Positions 1-7,871 of a DNA stretch of 64,000 nucleotides are shown here, piece after piece. The notes under the pieces were generated by a model. The model saw nothing but the letters and a program-made list of their open reading frames with translations. It was not told where the DNA came from and did no database searches. The first letter of the stretch is position 1; each line of letters opens with the position of its first letter. Made by a program: the position numbers and the translations under genes. Location: the NCBI GenBank assembly GCA_934149275.1, contig CAKPEG010000002.1, positions 62,001-126,000 of the forward strand. The letters run 5' to 3'. Origin of the DNA: an uncultured Clostridia bacterium. GTDB lineage: Bacteria > Bacillota > Clostridia > TANB77 > CAG-508.

Positions 1-480
1 GCTGGGGCTTCTGCAATTACTGTTCATGGAAGAACTAGAAGTCAGTTTTATTCTGGAGTTGCTGATTGGGATATTATTCGTCAGGTTAAGGAAAATGTTT
101 CTATTCCTGTTATAGGAAATGGGGATGTTGTTGATGGAAAATTAGCTGAGAAATTGTTTAATAAAACTGGTGTTGATGGTGTTATGATTGGGCGTGCTAC
201 TTTAGGAAATCCATGGATTTTTAATGAAATTGCTTCTTATTTAAAAGGTGAGGAGGTTAAGAAACCTAGTAATGACGAAATTATGAAAACAATTTTGTGG
301 CAATATGACATGCTTATTCAAGAAAAGGGTGAGTATACGGCTGTTAGAGAAATGCGTAAACATATAGGTTGGTATTTAAAAGGGATGCCTTCTGCTAAAA
401 TAGTAAAAGATGAAGTTAATAAATTAGAAAATTTTTCAGAAATTTTACAGGTGCTAAAAAAATATTTTCAAGATATTTAA
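1..480 (+). CDS. dusB: tRNA-dihydrouridine synthase, C-terminal part (DusB type)
   Basis: The reading frame is open from base 1, so the 5' part lies outside the window. It encodes the last ~159 residues of a flavin-dependent tRNA-dihydrouridine synthase, which reduces uridine in the tRNA D-loop using FMN and NAD(P)H. Visible family features are VHGRTRSQFYSG near the start (TIM-barrel tRNA/FMN site), IGNGDV (FMN phosphate-binding strand) and GVMIGRATLGNPWIF, followed by the helical tRNA-binding domain with the conserved REMRKHIGWYLKG. The ATG at 154 is internal, not the start. The ~280 bp to ftsA carry the ftsA control region, so the two are probably separate transcripts. Confidence 0.9.
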   Translation, partial: AGASAITVHGRTRSQFYSGVADWDIIRQVKENVSIPVIGNGDVVDGKLAEKLFNKTGVDGVMIGRATLGNPWIFNEIASYLKGEEVKKPSNDEIMKTILWQYDMLIQEKGEYTAVREMRKHIGWYLKGMPSAKIVKDEVNKLENFSEILQVLKKYFQDI

Positions 481-647
481 ATATAAATAAATTACAATTA
501 CTAATGAAAAAGCTAAGAGAATTTTACATAAAAAATTGCATTATAACATTATGCAAAATAAACTAAGGTTTTTTAGAAAATTTGTGTTGCTTTTTGTTGA
601 TTTTTACTAAAAAGTGTTATATAGTAATAATCGATTTACAAAACTTT

Positions 648-680
648 GTTACAAAAAGGTTACAAAAGGGTTACAAAAAC
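648..680 (-). promoter_or_regulatory. WalR (YycF)-type direct-repeat box upstream of ftsA
   Basis: GTTACA occurs at 648, 659 and 670, exactly 11 bp apart with 5-bp spacers. On the minus strand this reads TGTAAC-N5-TGTAAC-N5-TGTAAC, matching the WalR/YycF consensus TGTWAH-N5-TGTWAH with three consecutive half-sites. A degenerate fourth (GTGACG) follows at 681. The array ends about 18 bp before the ftsA -35 element, a typical activator position. In B. subtilis YycF is known to modulate ftsAZ. That WalR acts here is inference. Confidence 0.6.
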
Positions 681-693
681 GTGACGATTTCTA

Positions 694-722
694 TTGACTT
701 TTTGAAGAAATTGTAATATCCT
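694..722 (+). promoter_or_regulatory. Sigma-A-type promoter for ftsA-ftsZ
   Basis: TTGACT at 694-699, a 17-bp spacer and TATCCT at 717-722 form a reasonable vegetative promoter about 40 bp upstream of the ftsA start and directly downstream of the WalR-type repeats. The -10 hexamer is a 4/6 match, which fits an activator-dependent promoter. Confidence 0.5.
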
Positions 723-762
723 TAGACATATTAAAAGAAACGGAAAAAATGGAGGAATTGTC

Positions 763-1995
763 TTGGCAATTGGGGATATAATTGTAGGGATTGACATCGG
801 TACTTCAAAGGTTAGCACTGTTGTCGGTGAAGTTAATAATTTCAAGCAAATCGAGATAATTTGTAATACTTGCTGTAGATGTAATGGAATGGCTAAAGGT
901 CAAATTATTGATGGTGATGCAATTTCTATTGCAATCTCTAAAACAATTAGGGAAGCTGAGGAAATAGCTAATTTTAAAATTAGTTCTGCATACATTACAA
1001 TACCAGGAAAGTATACAACAATAGTTCAAAATAGTGTTGTAAAAGAAACTAAAGATAGATTTGATGGAATATCTTATAAAGACGTTGTTTCAGCTTTATC
1101 TTCAGTTAAAGAGATTGAAATGCCTGATGATGAAGTTTTGATTGATATTATTCCAGATAAATTTATTTTGGAAGATGGTAAAACTGTTGAGGATCCAGTA
1201 GGAAGTTATTGCTCAAGTTTTACTTTAATGGCGCAACTTATTTTGGCTGATAAAGATTACATAAAGAAGATTACAAACATTTGTAGAAGAGCTGGTATAG
1301 AAATAGATGGAATTGTTCCAATTACACTAGCTGAAAGAAACTTAGTTTTAGATGGCAGTGAAATGAATGATAATGTTATGATTCTTGATATTGGGGCTGG
1401 AAATACAGAGATAGGTATTTTCAAAGGAAATTCATTTATTTTTAATGATACATTACCTTTAGGTGGTGACAATATTACAAGTGATATTGCATATGTTTTA
1501 AATATTTCTAAAGAAGAGGCTGATAAATTAAAACGTCAATATGGACTAGCTTTAAAATCATTTATTGATAATGATAATAATATTATTTTGAATACATATA
1601 ACGGTGGAGATACAAGAAATAAAACAATTAAAAGTTCAGAATTGATAGAAATTATTGAAGCTAGGGTTGAGGAAATTTTTTCACTTGTTAATAAAGAAAT
1701 TACAATGCAAGGTTTAAAAAATAACATTAATAATGTAATCTTGACAGGTGAAGGAATTACTAATATAAATAAATGTGATATGGCAGGAAAGATTATTTTA
1801 AATATTCCTGTAAAGATTTCAAACGCTAGACTTATTACTACAATTAAGCCAGTATATAGAACAAGTTATGCGCTTGTTAGATATGTGTCTTCTAGAGCTT
1901 TTACAAAGAAAGTTTCTAGTACAATAGATGCAAAATCTGAAAAGTCTGTTTTGAAAAATGTTTTAGAAAAGGTTAGAGACTTTTTCTATTCATAA
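763..1995 (+). CDS. ftsA: Cell division protein FtsA
   Basis: Actin-like ATPase that tethers FtsZ filaments to the membrane at midcell. The 410-residue product has the N-terminal nucleotide-binding signature VGIDIGTSKVSTVVGE, the FtsA-specific 1C subdomain (roughly residues 80-160), a second phosphate-binding motif LDIGAGNTEIGI near residue 210 and a positively charged C-terminal helix with aromatic residues (KVRDFFYS) typical of the membrane-targeting sequence. The start is a TTG seven bases after GGAGG. It is followed by ftsZ after a 57-bp gap, in the conserved ftsA-ftsZ order. Expression is probably driven by the promoter at 694 and its upstream repeats. Confidence 0.95.
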   Translation: MAIGDIIVGIDIGTSKVSTVVGEVNNFKQIEIICNTCCRCNGMAKGQIIDGDAISIAISKTIREAEEIANFKISSAYITIPGKYTTIVQNSVVKETKDRFDGISYKDVVSALSSVKEIEMPDDEVLIDIIPDKFILEDGKTVEDPVGSYCSSFTLMAQLILADKDYIKKITNICRRAGIEIDGIVPITLAERNLVLDGSEMNDNVMILDIGAGNTEIGIFKGNSFIFNDTLPLGGDNITSDIAYVLNISKEEADKLKRQYGLALKSFIDNDNNIILNTYNGGDTRNKTIKSSELIEIIEARVEEIFSLVNKEITMQGLKNNINNVILTGEGITNINKCDMAGKIILNIPVKISNARLITTIKPVYRTSYALVRYVSSRAFTKKVSSTIDAKSEKSVLKNVLEKVRDFFYS

Positions 1996-2052
1996 AATTT
2001 AAGTTGTTTTTAATTTTTATAATATATATTTTATTGAAGGAGGAAGTACCTT

Positions 2053-3165
2053 ATGATAATGGAAAATGATGATAACAATAACAACTACATGATGGATGGC
2101 ACAGCCACTATCAAAGTAATTGGTGTTGGAGGAGCTGGAAATAATGCTGTTAACAGAATGATTGAAGCAGGAATTAAGAATGTTGAGTTTATTGCTGTTA
2201 ATACTGATAGACAAGCACTTCAATTATCAAAAGCATCAACAAAAATTCAAATAGGTGAAAAATTAACAAGAGGACTTGGAGCAGGAGCAAATCCTGATAT
2301 AGGAGCACAAGCTGCTGAAGAAAGTCGCACAGAAGTTGCAGAAGCATTACGCGGAGCTGATATGGTTTTTGTTACTGCTGGTATGGGTGGTGGAACAGGA
2401 ACTGGTGCTGCACCAATAGTTGCTGGAACTGCAAAAGAAATGGGAATTTTAACAATAGGTGTTGTTACTAAACCTTTTACTTTCGAAGGAAAGAAAAGAT
2501 TAGCTCAAGCTGAAAGAGGTATTGAGAGCTTAAAAGGTAAAGTTGATACATTAGTTGTAATTCCTAATGATAAATTATTACAAGTAATTGATAGAAAAAC
2601 ATCAATTATTGAAGCATTCAGAATGGCTGATGATGTATTAAGACAAGGTGTTCAAGGTATATCAGATTTAATAGCTGTACCTGGATTAATTAACTTGGAT
2701 TTTGCTGATGTTAAAACAATAATGTTAGATAGAGGAATGGCTCATATGGGTATTGGTAGAGCTTCTGGAGAAAACAGAGCTGAAGATGCTGCAAAACAAG
2801 CTATTCAATCTCCATTACTTGAAACTTCTATTGAAGGTGCAAGAGGAGTTATTATTAATATTACAGGTGGTAGCGATGTTGGATTACACGAAGCTAATAC
2901 AGCTGCTGAATTAGTTCAACGCAGTGCAGATCCAGAAGCAAACATTATATTTGGTTCTGTTACAGATGATTCTATGGGTGATGAAATCCAAATTACTGTT
3001 ATTGCTACTGGTTTTGAAAATGAAGATGAAAAAGTTCAAAAAGCTACTGATATAGTTAATAAAGCTTGGGAGAGAAAGATGAATCCAATTAGCTCATCTG
3101 AATCTAATAACAGTAACGAATTGGATATACCAACTTTCTTAAGAAAAAATAAAAATATGAAATAA
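2053..3165 (+). CDS. ftsZ: Cell division protein FtsZ
   Basis: Tubulin-like GTPase that polymerises into the Z ring. At 370 residues it has the family's usual length. Seen in order: the glycine-rich start of the GTPase fold ([17 protein letters not shown]), the tubulin signature [10 protein letters not shown] near residue 115, the T7-loop region [11 protein letters not shown], a short poorly conserved linker and a C-terminal peptide [11 protein letters not shown] that binds FtsA and SepF. AAGGAGG lies ten bases before the ATG. A terminator hairpin follows, separating the gene from the sporulation genes spoIIGA-sigE. Confidence 0.98.
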   Translation: MIMENDDNNNNYMMDGTATIKVIGVGGAGNNAVNRMIEAGIKNVEFIAVNTDRQALQLSKASTKIQIGEKLTRGLGAGANPDIGAQAAEESRTEVAEALRGADMVFVTAGMGGGTGTGAAPIVAGTAKEMGILTIGVVTKPFTFEGKKRLAQAERGIESLKGKVDTLVVIPNDKLLQVIDRKTSIIEAFRMADDVLRQGVQGISDLIAVPGLINLDFADVKTIMLDRGMAHMGIGRASGENRAEDAAKQAIQSPLLETSIEGARGVIINITGGSDVGLHEANTAAELVQRSADPEANIIFGSVTDDSMGDEIQITVIATGFENEDEKVQKATDIVNKAWERKMNPISSSESNNSNELDIPTFLRKNKNMK

Positions 3166-3209
3166 GTTATCCATTATTGTCAAAGAAAATATATATAGAT
3201 AAATCGAGA

Positions 3210-3250
3210 AAGAAATAATTTACATTTTGTAGATTATTTCTTTTTTTCTA
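3210..3250 (+). terminator. Rho-independent terminator after ftsZ
   Basis: A stem of AGAAATAAT-(T)TACA paired with TGTA-(G)ATTATTTCT is followed by a T-run. It ends the ftsA-ftsZ transcript, so spoIIGA needs its own promoter in about 3250-3330. Confidence 0.75.
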
Positions 3251-3337
3251 CATTAGAAAATGACAAGTTTTTTAAATTGTATTTGTTATTATAACATTAA
3301 TCTAAATTTAAGAATAAAGATTTGGGGGATGTTTAAT

Positions 3338-4186
3338 ATGACAATATATTTAGATGTTGTATTTATAGAAAATCTTGTTATGAATTTATCTATTATATTG
3401 TCGGAGGCTGTTTTACTTAATTCATTAAATAAACTCGTAAGAAAAATATGTTCTGCATTGATTGCAACTGCTTATTATATTTTAACTTTAATTTTTCCTA
3501 AAACTACATATTTTCAAATTTTAGTAGGAATACTAATTATTTTAATTGCATTTAGGCCCAAAAGTTTACAATTGTTGCTTAAACAAACTTTTTTGTTTTA
3601 CTTTATTAATTTTGTCTTTGCAGGTACTTCATTTGCATTAATGTGCGCTTTTAATAAGGATAAGTTTTCAATTTTTAATGGAGTAGTTGTTGGAAATTTT
3701 AATGTGTTTAAAGTTTTTTTAGCAGGAATAATTGCAATAATAATGCTTATATATTTTTTTAGAAAGAGGTCAAAACATGTTTTTAAAGATGTTGTTATTT
3801 CTATTTCGGGTAAAGTAAAAGAGATTAGATTATTACTTGATACGGGAAACCTTCTAAGAGAGCCATACACAGGAAAACCTGTTATGATTGTGGAAAAGAA
3901 TGCTTTAAAATCTGTTATTGATGGGGATTTATTTAATGATTTGGATGAAATGCTTAAAGGTAAAGAAACTATTCCTGATGGAATGTTTCTTATTCCATAT
4001 AGAAGCCTGGGAAATTCTTCAGGATTTTTACTTGGAATAAAACCGGATTTTGTTGCACTAAAGAAAAATGGTAAGAAATTTTATAATGTAGTAATTGGAA
4101 TATGTGACGAAAATATAAGTGAAACTAAATCTTATTCTGGAATTTTCGGATTAGAAACTTTAGATGAAGGAGTATGTGAGATATGA
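3338..4186 (+). CDS. spoIIGA: Sigma-E processing peptidase SpoIIGA
   Basis: Membrane-embedded aspartic protease that cleaves pro-sigma-E in the mother cell after a signal from the forespore. The N-terminal half has about five hydrophobic membrane segments. The C-terminal half is the protease domain, with the active-site motif [12 protein letters not shown] (Asp ~168) and downstream PVMIVEK. I place the start at the ATG at 3338, eight bases after GGGGG; an ATG directly after GGGGG at 3329 is too close, and the ORF opens at 3260. It overlaps sigE by four bases (ATGA), so the two are translationally coupled. TGACAAG at 3261 weakly resembles a Spo0A box. Confidence 0.93.
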   Translation: MTIYLDVVFIENLVMNLSIILSEAVLLNSLNKLVRKICSALIATAYYILTLIFPKTTYFQILVGILIILIAFRPKSLQLLLKQTFLFYFINFVFAGTSFALMCAFNKDKFSIFNGVVVGNFNVFKVFLAGIIAIIMLIYFFRKRSKHVFKDVVISISGKVKEIRLLLDTGNLLREPYTGKPVMIVEKNALKSVIDGDLFNDLDEMLKGKETIPDGMFLIPYRSLGNSSGFLLGIKPDFVALKKNGKKFYNVVIGICDENISETKSYSGIFGLETLDEGVCEI

Positions 4187-4899
4187 GTATACTTGATATT
4201 TTGAGAATGTTTTATAGGAAGATTACTAAAAAGGATTTTGATAAATTACCGATTTTTTATATTAATGGAAGTCAAACACTGCCACCGCCACTTTCGGCTC
4301 AGGAAGAGAGTGAGATTTTAGCTAGAATAGATGAGAAAGACGGTGAGGCAAAACAGATTTTGGTTGAAAGAAATTTGAGATTAGTGGTGTATATAGCTAA
4401 AAAGTTTGAGAATACAGGAGTAGATTTAGAGGATTTGATTTCTATTGGAACAATAGGATTAATGAAGGCAATTAATACTTTTAATACAGGAAAGAATATA
4501 AAATTAGCTACATATGCTTCAAGATGTATTGAAAATGAGATTCTTATGTTTTTGAGACGTAATAATAGAATAAAAAGTGAAGTTTCTATTGATGAACCTC
4601 TTAATCAAGATAGAGATGGGAATGAACTTCTTTTATCTGATATTCTTGGAACAGATGAGGATGTAATTTATAAAAATCTTGAAGATGAGGTTGATCATAA
4701 ATTGCTCAAAATTGCAATTTCAAAATTGTCTGATAAGGAAAAATATATTATGAATTTACGTTTCGGAATGAATGGGTGTGCTGAGAAAACTCAGAAGGAA
4801 GTTGCTGATTTATTAGGAATTTCGCAAAGTTATATTTCTAGGTTAGAGAAGAGAATTATGGGAAAGATGCGTAAAGAGATTTCTAGTAAGACTGGATAA
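4183..4899 (+). CDS. sigE: Sporulation sigma factor SigE (pro-sigma-E)
   Basis: Mother-cell sigma factor made as a precursor. The 238-residue product has the short N-terminal pro-sequence (about residues 1-28) ending just before the conserved [13 protein letters not shown] segment, then sigma region 2 ([32 protein letters not shown], core binding and -10 recognition) and region 4 with a helix-turn-helix ([21 protein letters not shown]). It is coupled to spoIIGA, whose product removes the pro-sequence. In most spore formers sigG follows directly; here a terminator and a repeat element follow instead. Confidence 0.96.
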   Translation: MSILDILRMFYRKITKKDFDKLPIFYINGSQTLPPPLSAQEESEILARIDEKDGEAKQILVERNLRLVVYIAKKFENTGVDLEDLISIGTIGLMKAINTFNTGKNIKLATYASRCIENEILMFLRRNNRIKSEVSIDEPLNQDRDGNELLLSDILGTDEDVIYKNLEDEVDHKLLKIAISKLSDKEKYIMNLRFGMNGCAEKTQKEVADLLGISQSYISRLEKRIMGKMRKEISSKTG

Positions 4900-4907
4900 T
4901 TAGATTA

Positions 4908-4936
4908 TAAAGGCGGTTAATGTCCGCCTTATTTTT
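4908..4936 (+). terminator. Terminator after sigE
   Basis: AAGGCGG at 4910-4916 pairs with CCGCCTT at 4924-4930 and is followed by ATTTTT. A repeat element starts at the T-tract. Confidence 0.8.
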
Positions 4937-5083
4937 ATGTAATAGAAACGTTCTCAGAACTTCCAATTATATAAAAATAATAATGCGCAGAAATTTAAAA
5001 AGCAAATTTCGTACACGAATAGAGTTACGGACTTAAAAATGTTGTGATAAGTGTAAATGTTATGAATAGTTCGTTTTTGTTTT
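4936..5083 (+). repeat. Family C intergenic element, copy 1 (with H palindrome)
   Basis: An imperfect palindrome (TGTAATAG ... ATTATATA) directly abuts the sigE terminator T-tract. It is followed by AATGCGCAGAAATTT, a small AAATTT/AAATTT hairpin, a TACGGACTTAAAAATG block and GTGTAAATGTTATGAATAGTTCG. The same order of blocks recurs at 33967-34119 and, without the palindrome, at 20173-20273. This copy is the most degenerate. No open frame with a ribosome-binding site is present. Confidence 0.7.
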
Positions 5084-5159
5084 GTGAGAAAATTATGTAA
5101 TGAATATTTCTTTATGAAATTCATATTATTATATGAAAGCTAGTGGAGAGGAGTGAAAA

Positions 5160-5759
5160 ATGAAGAAAAAAATTTTCATTATTTTTTTAATTTTAATTTT
5201 ACATATTTTGATTTTTTGTTGTTATAAATTTTTTATTCCTGGCAATAATAAACACATCGAAGATGTAAGTGATTTGAATGATTATATTTCAAGTATTAAA
5301 GACTATAATGCTGAGAGTAAAGTTACAGTAAATAGTAATAAAAATTCAAATGGTTATACGCTTCTGCAATCAAATTGTAATGGCGTTTCCAGACAGGAGA
5401 TTAGAAATGTTGAAGATGATAGTGGAATTGTTATTGAAAACAGAGATAATTGTTTAACTATTAAAAACACAAAATTGCCTGTTGAAGAGGTCTTTTCGGA
5501 TTATGCAGATGTTATGAAAAATTCAGTTGGACTTGATTCTTTTATTGAGGATTATTTGTGTGATGAAAATAAAGAAGTACTTGATAAAGATGGATATTAC
5601 ATAATTAGTGTTAAAAGCAAAAATTCCCAAAATAAGTATTCATTAAGTAAAACGATGTTTTTTAATAAAGAAAAAAGCTCGATTGAAAAAATTGTAGTTA
5701 AAGATATAAACAATAATGAGACTACTATCATAGAATATATTAAACTTAAAATATTGTAA
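5160..5759 (+). CDS. Membrane-anchored protein, GerS-like candidate
   Basis: The 199-residue product starts with KKK, a ~20-residue hydrophobic segment (signal anchor; a CC pair near residue 20 could be a lipobox, but the -3/-1 residues are poor) and then a soluble extracytoplasmic domain without transmembrane segments. I recognise no catalytic motif. Its place just before an EndoA/MazF toxin matters: in C. difficile the order is gerS-alr-antitoxin-mazF, and GerS is a LolA-fold lipoprotein needed for spore germination. A GerS-like role is therefore inferred from context and size, not sequence identity. The strong GGAGAGG-type site before ATG supports expression. Confidence 0.5.
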   Translation: MKKKIFIIFLILILHILIFCCYKFFIPGNNKHIEDVSDLNDYISSIKDYNAESKVTVNSNKNSNGYTLLQSNCNGVSRQEIRNVEDDSGIVIENRDNCLTIKNTKLPVEEVFSDYADVMKNSVGLDSFIEDYLCDENKEVLDKDGYYIISVKSKNSQNKYSLSKTMFFNKEKSSIEKIVVKDINNNETTIIEYIKLKIL

Positions 5760-5825
5760 ATTTAAATAAAATCTAAATATAGTAATTTACAAATTCGATA
5801 TATAGAATTATTAGGAGTGATTATT

Positions 5826-6185
5826 ATGGTAATCAAAAGAGGAGATATGTTTTATGCGGATTTAAGTCCTGTTATTGGATCAGAACAGGGAGGAGTAAGA
5901 CCTGTTTTGATAATACAAAACGATATGGGAAATAAATATAGTCCTACCGTTATAGCTGCTGCAATAACTTCTCAAATTGGAAAAAATAGATTGCCAACTC
6001 ATATTGAAATTGATTCTAAAGATGTTGGATTAAAGTCAGATTCTGTTGTGTTAGCTGAACAAATTCGTACAATAGATAAGAGTAGACTAAAAGAGAAGAT
6101 TGGACATATTGATGATGAAAAAATCATGGGAAAAATAAATAGTGCAATAGGTATTAGTTTCGGTTTGATGTCTACTAATGAATGA
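5826..6185 (+). CDS. ndoA: Endoribonuclease toxin EndoA/MazF family
   Basis: Sequence-specific mRNA endonuclease of the type II MazF/PemK family. The 119-residue product has the canonical opening [22 protein letters not shown], the RPVLIIQND strand, [10 protein letters not shown] and the conserved [16 protein letters not shown], so the beta-barrel and catalytic Arg/Thr region look intact. The start is the ATG at 5826, eight bases after AGGAG; the in-frame GTG at 5817 overlaps the Shine-Dalgarno site. Normally a ribbon-helix-helix antitoxin and alanine racemase lie directly upstream. Here there is neither: only 66 bp separate it from the GerS-like gene, so the cognate antitoxin must be elsewhere or lost. 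Confidence 0.93.
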   Translation: MVIKRGDMFYADLSPVIGSEQGGVRPVLIIQNDMGNKYSPTVIAAAITSQIGKNRLPTHIEIDSKDVGLKSDSVVLAEQIRTIDKSRLKEKIGHIDDEKIMGKINSAIGISFGLMSTNE

Positions 6186-6200
6186 TGGAGATTGTGATAT

Positions 6201-6887
6201 ATGAGTATAAAAAATAGAGTTATAGCTTTTTTATATAGATTAGGAGCTTCTTGCATTAGTATAGGAGCTCTTATATATGATTTCGGCTTTTTTAATGGTG
6301 AAATTAAAATAGTAAATTTTTTGTATTTTACGATTATTAGTAATATTTTTTGTTGTGGTTTGTTTATTACTTTGACTATAAAAACGTTGATGGATATTAA
6401 AGATAAAGGAATATATGGGACTAGTAGTATTTCTCCTCATATTAAAGGCGAAGTTTTAATTTCGATATTACTTACAATGATTGTGTATCATTTTATTTTA
6501 ATTCCATATGCTTTGAAGATTAATCCATATCAATCTTTAAAGACTACGGATATTATTTTTCATTATGTGATGCCGTTGGTTACTTTATTTGATTGGATTT
6601 TGTTTGATGAGAAGAGGAGATTTTCGTGGTATGATCCTATTGCCTGGACGATTGGTCCATATTTGTATATGATATTTGTTTTTTTACAATCAAGAATTGA
6701 AATAGTTGATAGAGTTAATAATCATATAAATAGATATGTGTATGCTTTTTTGGATGTTGGTTTGTTGGGAAATATAAGAGTGTTTTTTAATATTATTAGT
6801 TTAAGTGTATTTTTTGTTGGCTTAGGATTTTGCTTATTTGCCTTAGATCGAATTAAAATTTACGAAGAAAATTTAAAAAAAAATTAG
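6201..6887 (+). CDS. Pr6Pr-family six-helix membrane protein
   Basis: The 228-residue product is almost entirely hydrophobic with about six transmembrane segments, matching the Pr6Pr/FAR-17a-AIG1-like membrane family. Recognisable pieces are NFLYFTIISNIF near residue 38, a conserved His in IIFHYVMPL and the FDWILFDEKRRFSWYDPIAWTIGPYLYMIF segment characteristic of these proteins. The biochemical role in bacteria is not established. It starts 16 bp after ndoA and may be co-transcribed with it. No terminator is seen; a block of repeat DNA follows. Confidence 0.75.
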   Translation: MSIKNRVIAFLYRLGASCISIGALIYDFGFFNGEIKIVNFLYFTIISNIFCCGLFITLTIKTLMDIKDKGIYGTSSISPHIKGEVLISILLTMIVYHFILIPYALKINPYQSLKTTDIIFHYVMPLVTLFDWILFDEKRRFSWYDPIAWTIGPYLYMIFVFLQSRIEIVDRVNNHINRYVYAFLDVGLLGNIRVFFNIISLSVFFVGLGFCLFALDRIKIYEENLKKN

Positions 6888-6970
6888 TAGATGTTTAGAA
6901 AAAAGAATAATTCATATAAAATTTTTGAATCACTGCATAGAAAGAATTTATTCTTAATTAATTGCAAACG

Positions 6971-7096
6971 AAAAAATATTATACTTAATTTTGAAATGAC
7001 GCGCAGTTTGAGAGTTTTTACCTAACCGACTAAACGAAGTTTAGTGGGCGGTAAAATCTCTTAGCAAGGAATAAAAAATTAAGTATAATATTTTTT
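6971..7096 (-). repeat. Family B element, copy 1
   Basis: Perfect 22-bp inverted arms, 6971-6992 (AAAAAATATTATACTTAATTTT) and 7075-7096, enclose the family B core in reverse orientation: TGACGCGCAGTTTGAGAG, an inner stem with GAGAG/CTCTT, and AGCAAGGAAT. Compared with the other copies (35739 and 42370), the core is conserved but the outer arms differ, and the inner stem changes G/C to A/T partners on both sides. Confidence 0.8.
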
Positions 7097-7108
7097 GTTA
7101 TAATAAAT

Positions 7109-7311
7109 AAAAGAATAATGCATATCAAAATTTTTTCACACCTTGCTGTCGTATTTCTCGGAATTTAAAAATAAAAATGTCAATTTGGATGTTACCATAT
7201 CCTATTGACATTTTTTTATTTTTAAATTGGGTAGAATGCTTCAATCGAACTCACTTCGTTCGTTTGGTCCCTGCGCGGTGATTCAAAAATTTTATATGAA
7301 TTATTCTTTTT
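7109..7311 (-). repeat. Family A element, copy 1
   Basis: The outer arms (7109-7125 and 7294-7310) pair in 16 of 17 positions. The core blocks are TTCACACCTTGCTGTCGTAT on the left and GGTAGAATGCTTCAATCG plus CTGCGCGGTGATTCAAAAAT on the right. Between them is a long AT-rich inner hairpin (AATTTAAAAATAAAAATGTCAA against its complement). Other copies are at 39622, 42536 and 55937. Confidence 0.8.
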
Positions 7312-7325
7312 CCTTTTGCAATTAA

Positions 7326-7856
7326 TTAAAAATTAATTTTAATATTTTCACCTTTTCCTGGTTCTAATTCAAATAATTTTTCTTCTGTAAAATTAAATGC
7401 AGAGGCAATTAAATTCGTTGGAAAAACTTGAATAGCAGTATTATATGCCGTTACATCCATATTATATAATCTTCTTGCAGCTTGCAATTGATCTTCCATT
7501 TTTGTTAAATTCTTTTGCAAATTTAAAAAGTTTTCACTAGCTTTTAAATCAGGATAATTTTCAACAATTGCAATTAATTTATTCATTTGAGTATTTAATA
7601 AAGAAGCTTTATCTAAATCTTTACTTACATTGTATTCAGTTCTTAATTTTGTGATAGATTCTAATAATTTTTCTTCATGCTTTGCATAACCTTTTACACA
7701 TTCTACAAGATTTGGTATTAAATCAAATCTTTGTGTTAGATATACATCTATTGATGAACGTGATTGTTTTACAGCGTTTCTCTTCTTTACTAATCTATTG
7801 TACATTATTAATAATACTAATAAAATTGCTATAACTATAATAATTATTGTTTCCAT
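7326..7856 (-). CDS. LemA family protein (first copy)
   Basis: LemA proteins have one N-terminal transmembrane helix and a four-helix cytosolic or surface domain of unknown biochemical role. The 176-residue product shows the helix at residues 2-20, VKKRNAVKQSRSSIDVYLTQRFDLIPNLVECVKGYAKHEE (the family signature), and the conserved ENYPDLKASENFLNLQ and RRLYNMDVTAYN segments. It lies 15 bp downstream of the DUF3137 gene on the same strand, the usual LemA-DUF3137 pair, and the two are surely one operon. A second, 187-residue LemA occurs at 10987. An AAGGAAGGAAT site precedes the ATG. Confidence 0.92.
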   Translation of the reverse strand: METIIIIVIAILLVLLIMYNRLVKKRNAVKQSRSSIDVYLTQRFDLIPNLVECVKGYAKHEEKLLESITKLRTEYNVSKDLDKASLLNTQMNKLIAIVENYPDLKASENFLNLQKNLTKMEDQLQAARRLYNMDVTAYNTAIQVFPTNLIASAFNFTEEKLFELEPGKGENIKINF

Positions 7857-7871
7857 ATTTATTCCTTCCTT

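Larger units (their letters stand above)
6900..7311. repeat. Composite repeat block with 37-bp terminal inverted repeats
   Basis: This 438-bp gap between a plus-strand and a minus-strand gene holds no gene. Bases 6900-6936 are the inverted complement of 7275-7311 with one mismatch in 37 (CACTGC against CACCGC). Inside lie a complete family B element (6971-7096) and a complete family A element (7109-7311). The left 37 bp therefore look like an extra, inverted copy of one family A end. Between the two converging genes the block could also form a large cruciform or a bidirectional termination structure. Confidence 0.75.

Noticed and set aside
3178..3184. TGTCAAA as a Spo0A box for spoIIGA.
   Set aside because: It lies upstream of the ftsZ terminator, too far from the spoIIGA start; one mismatch in an AT-rich gap is not informative.
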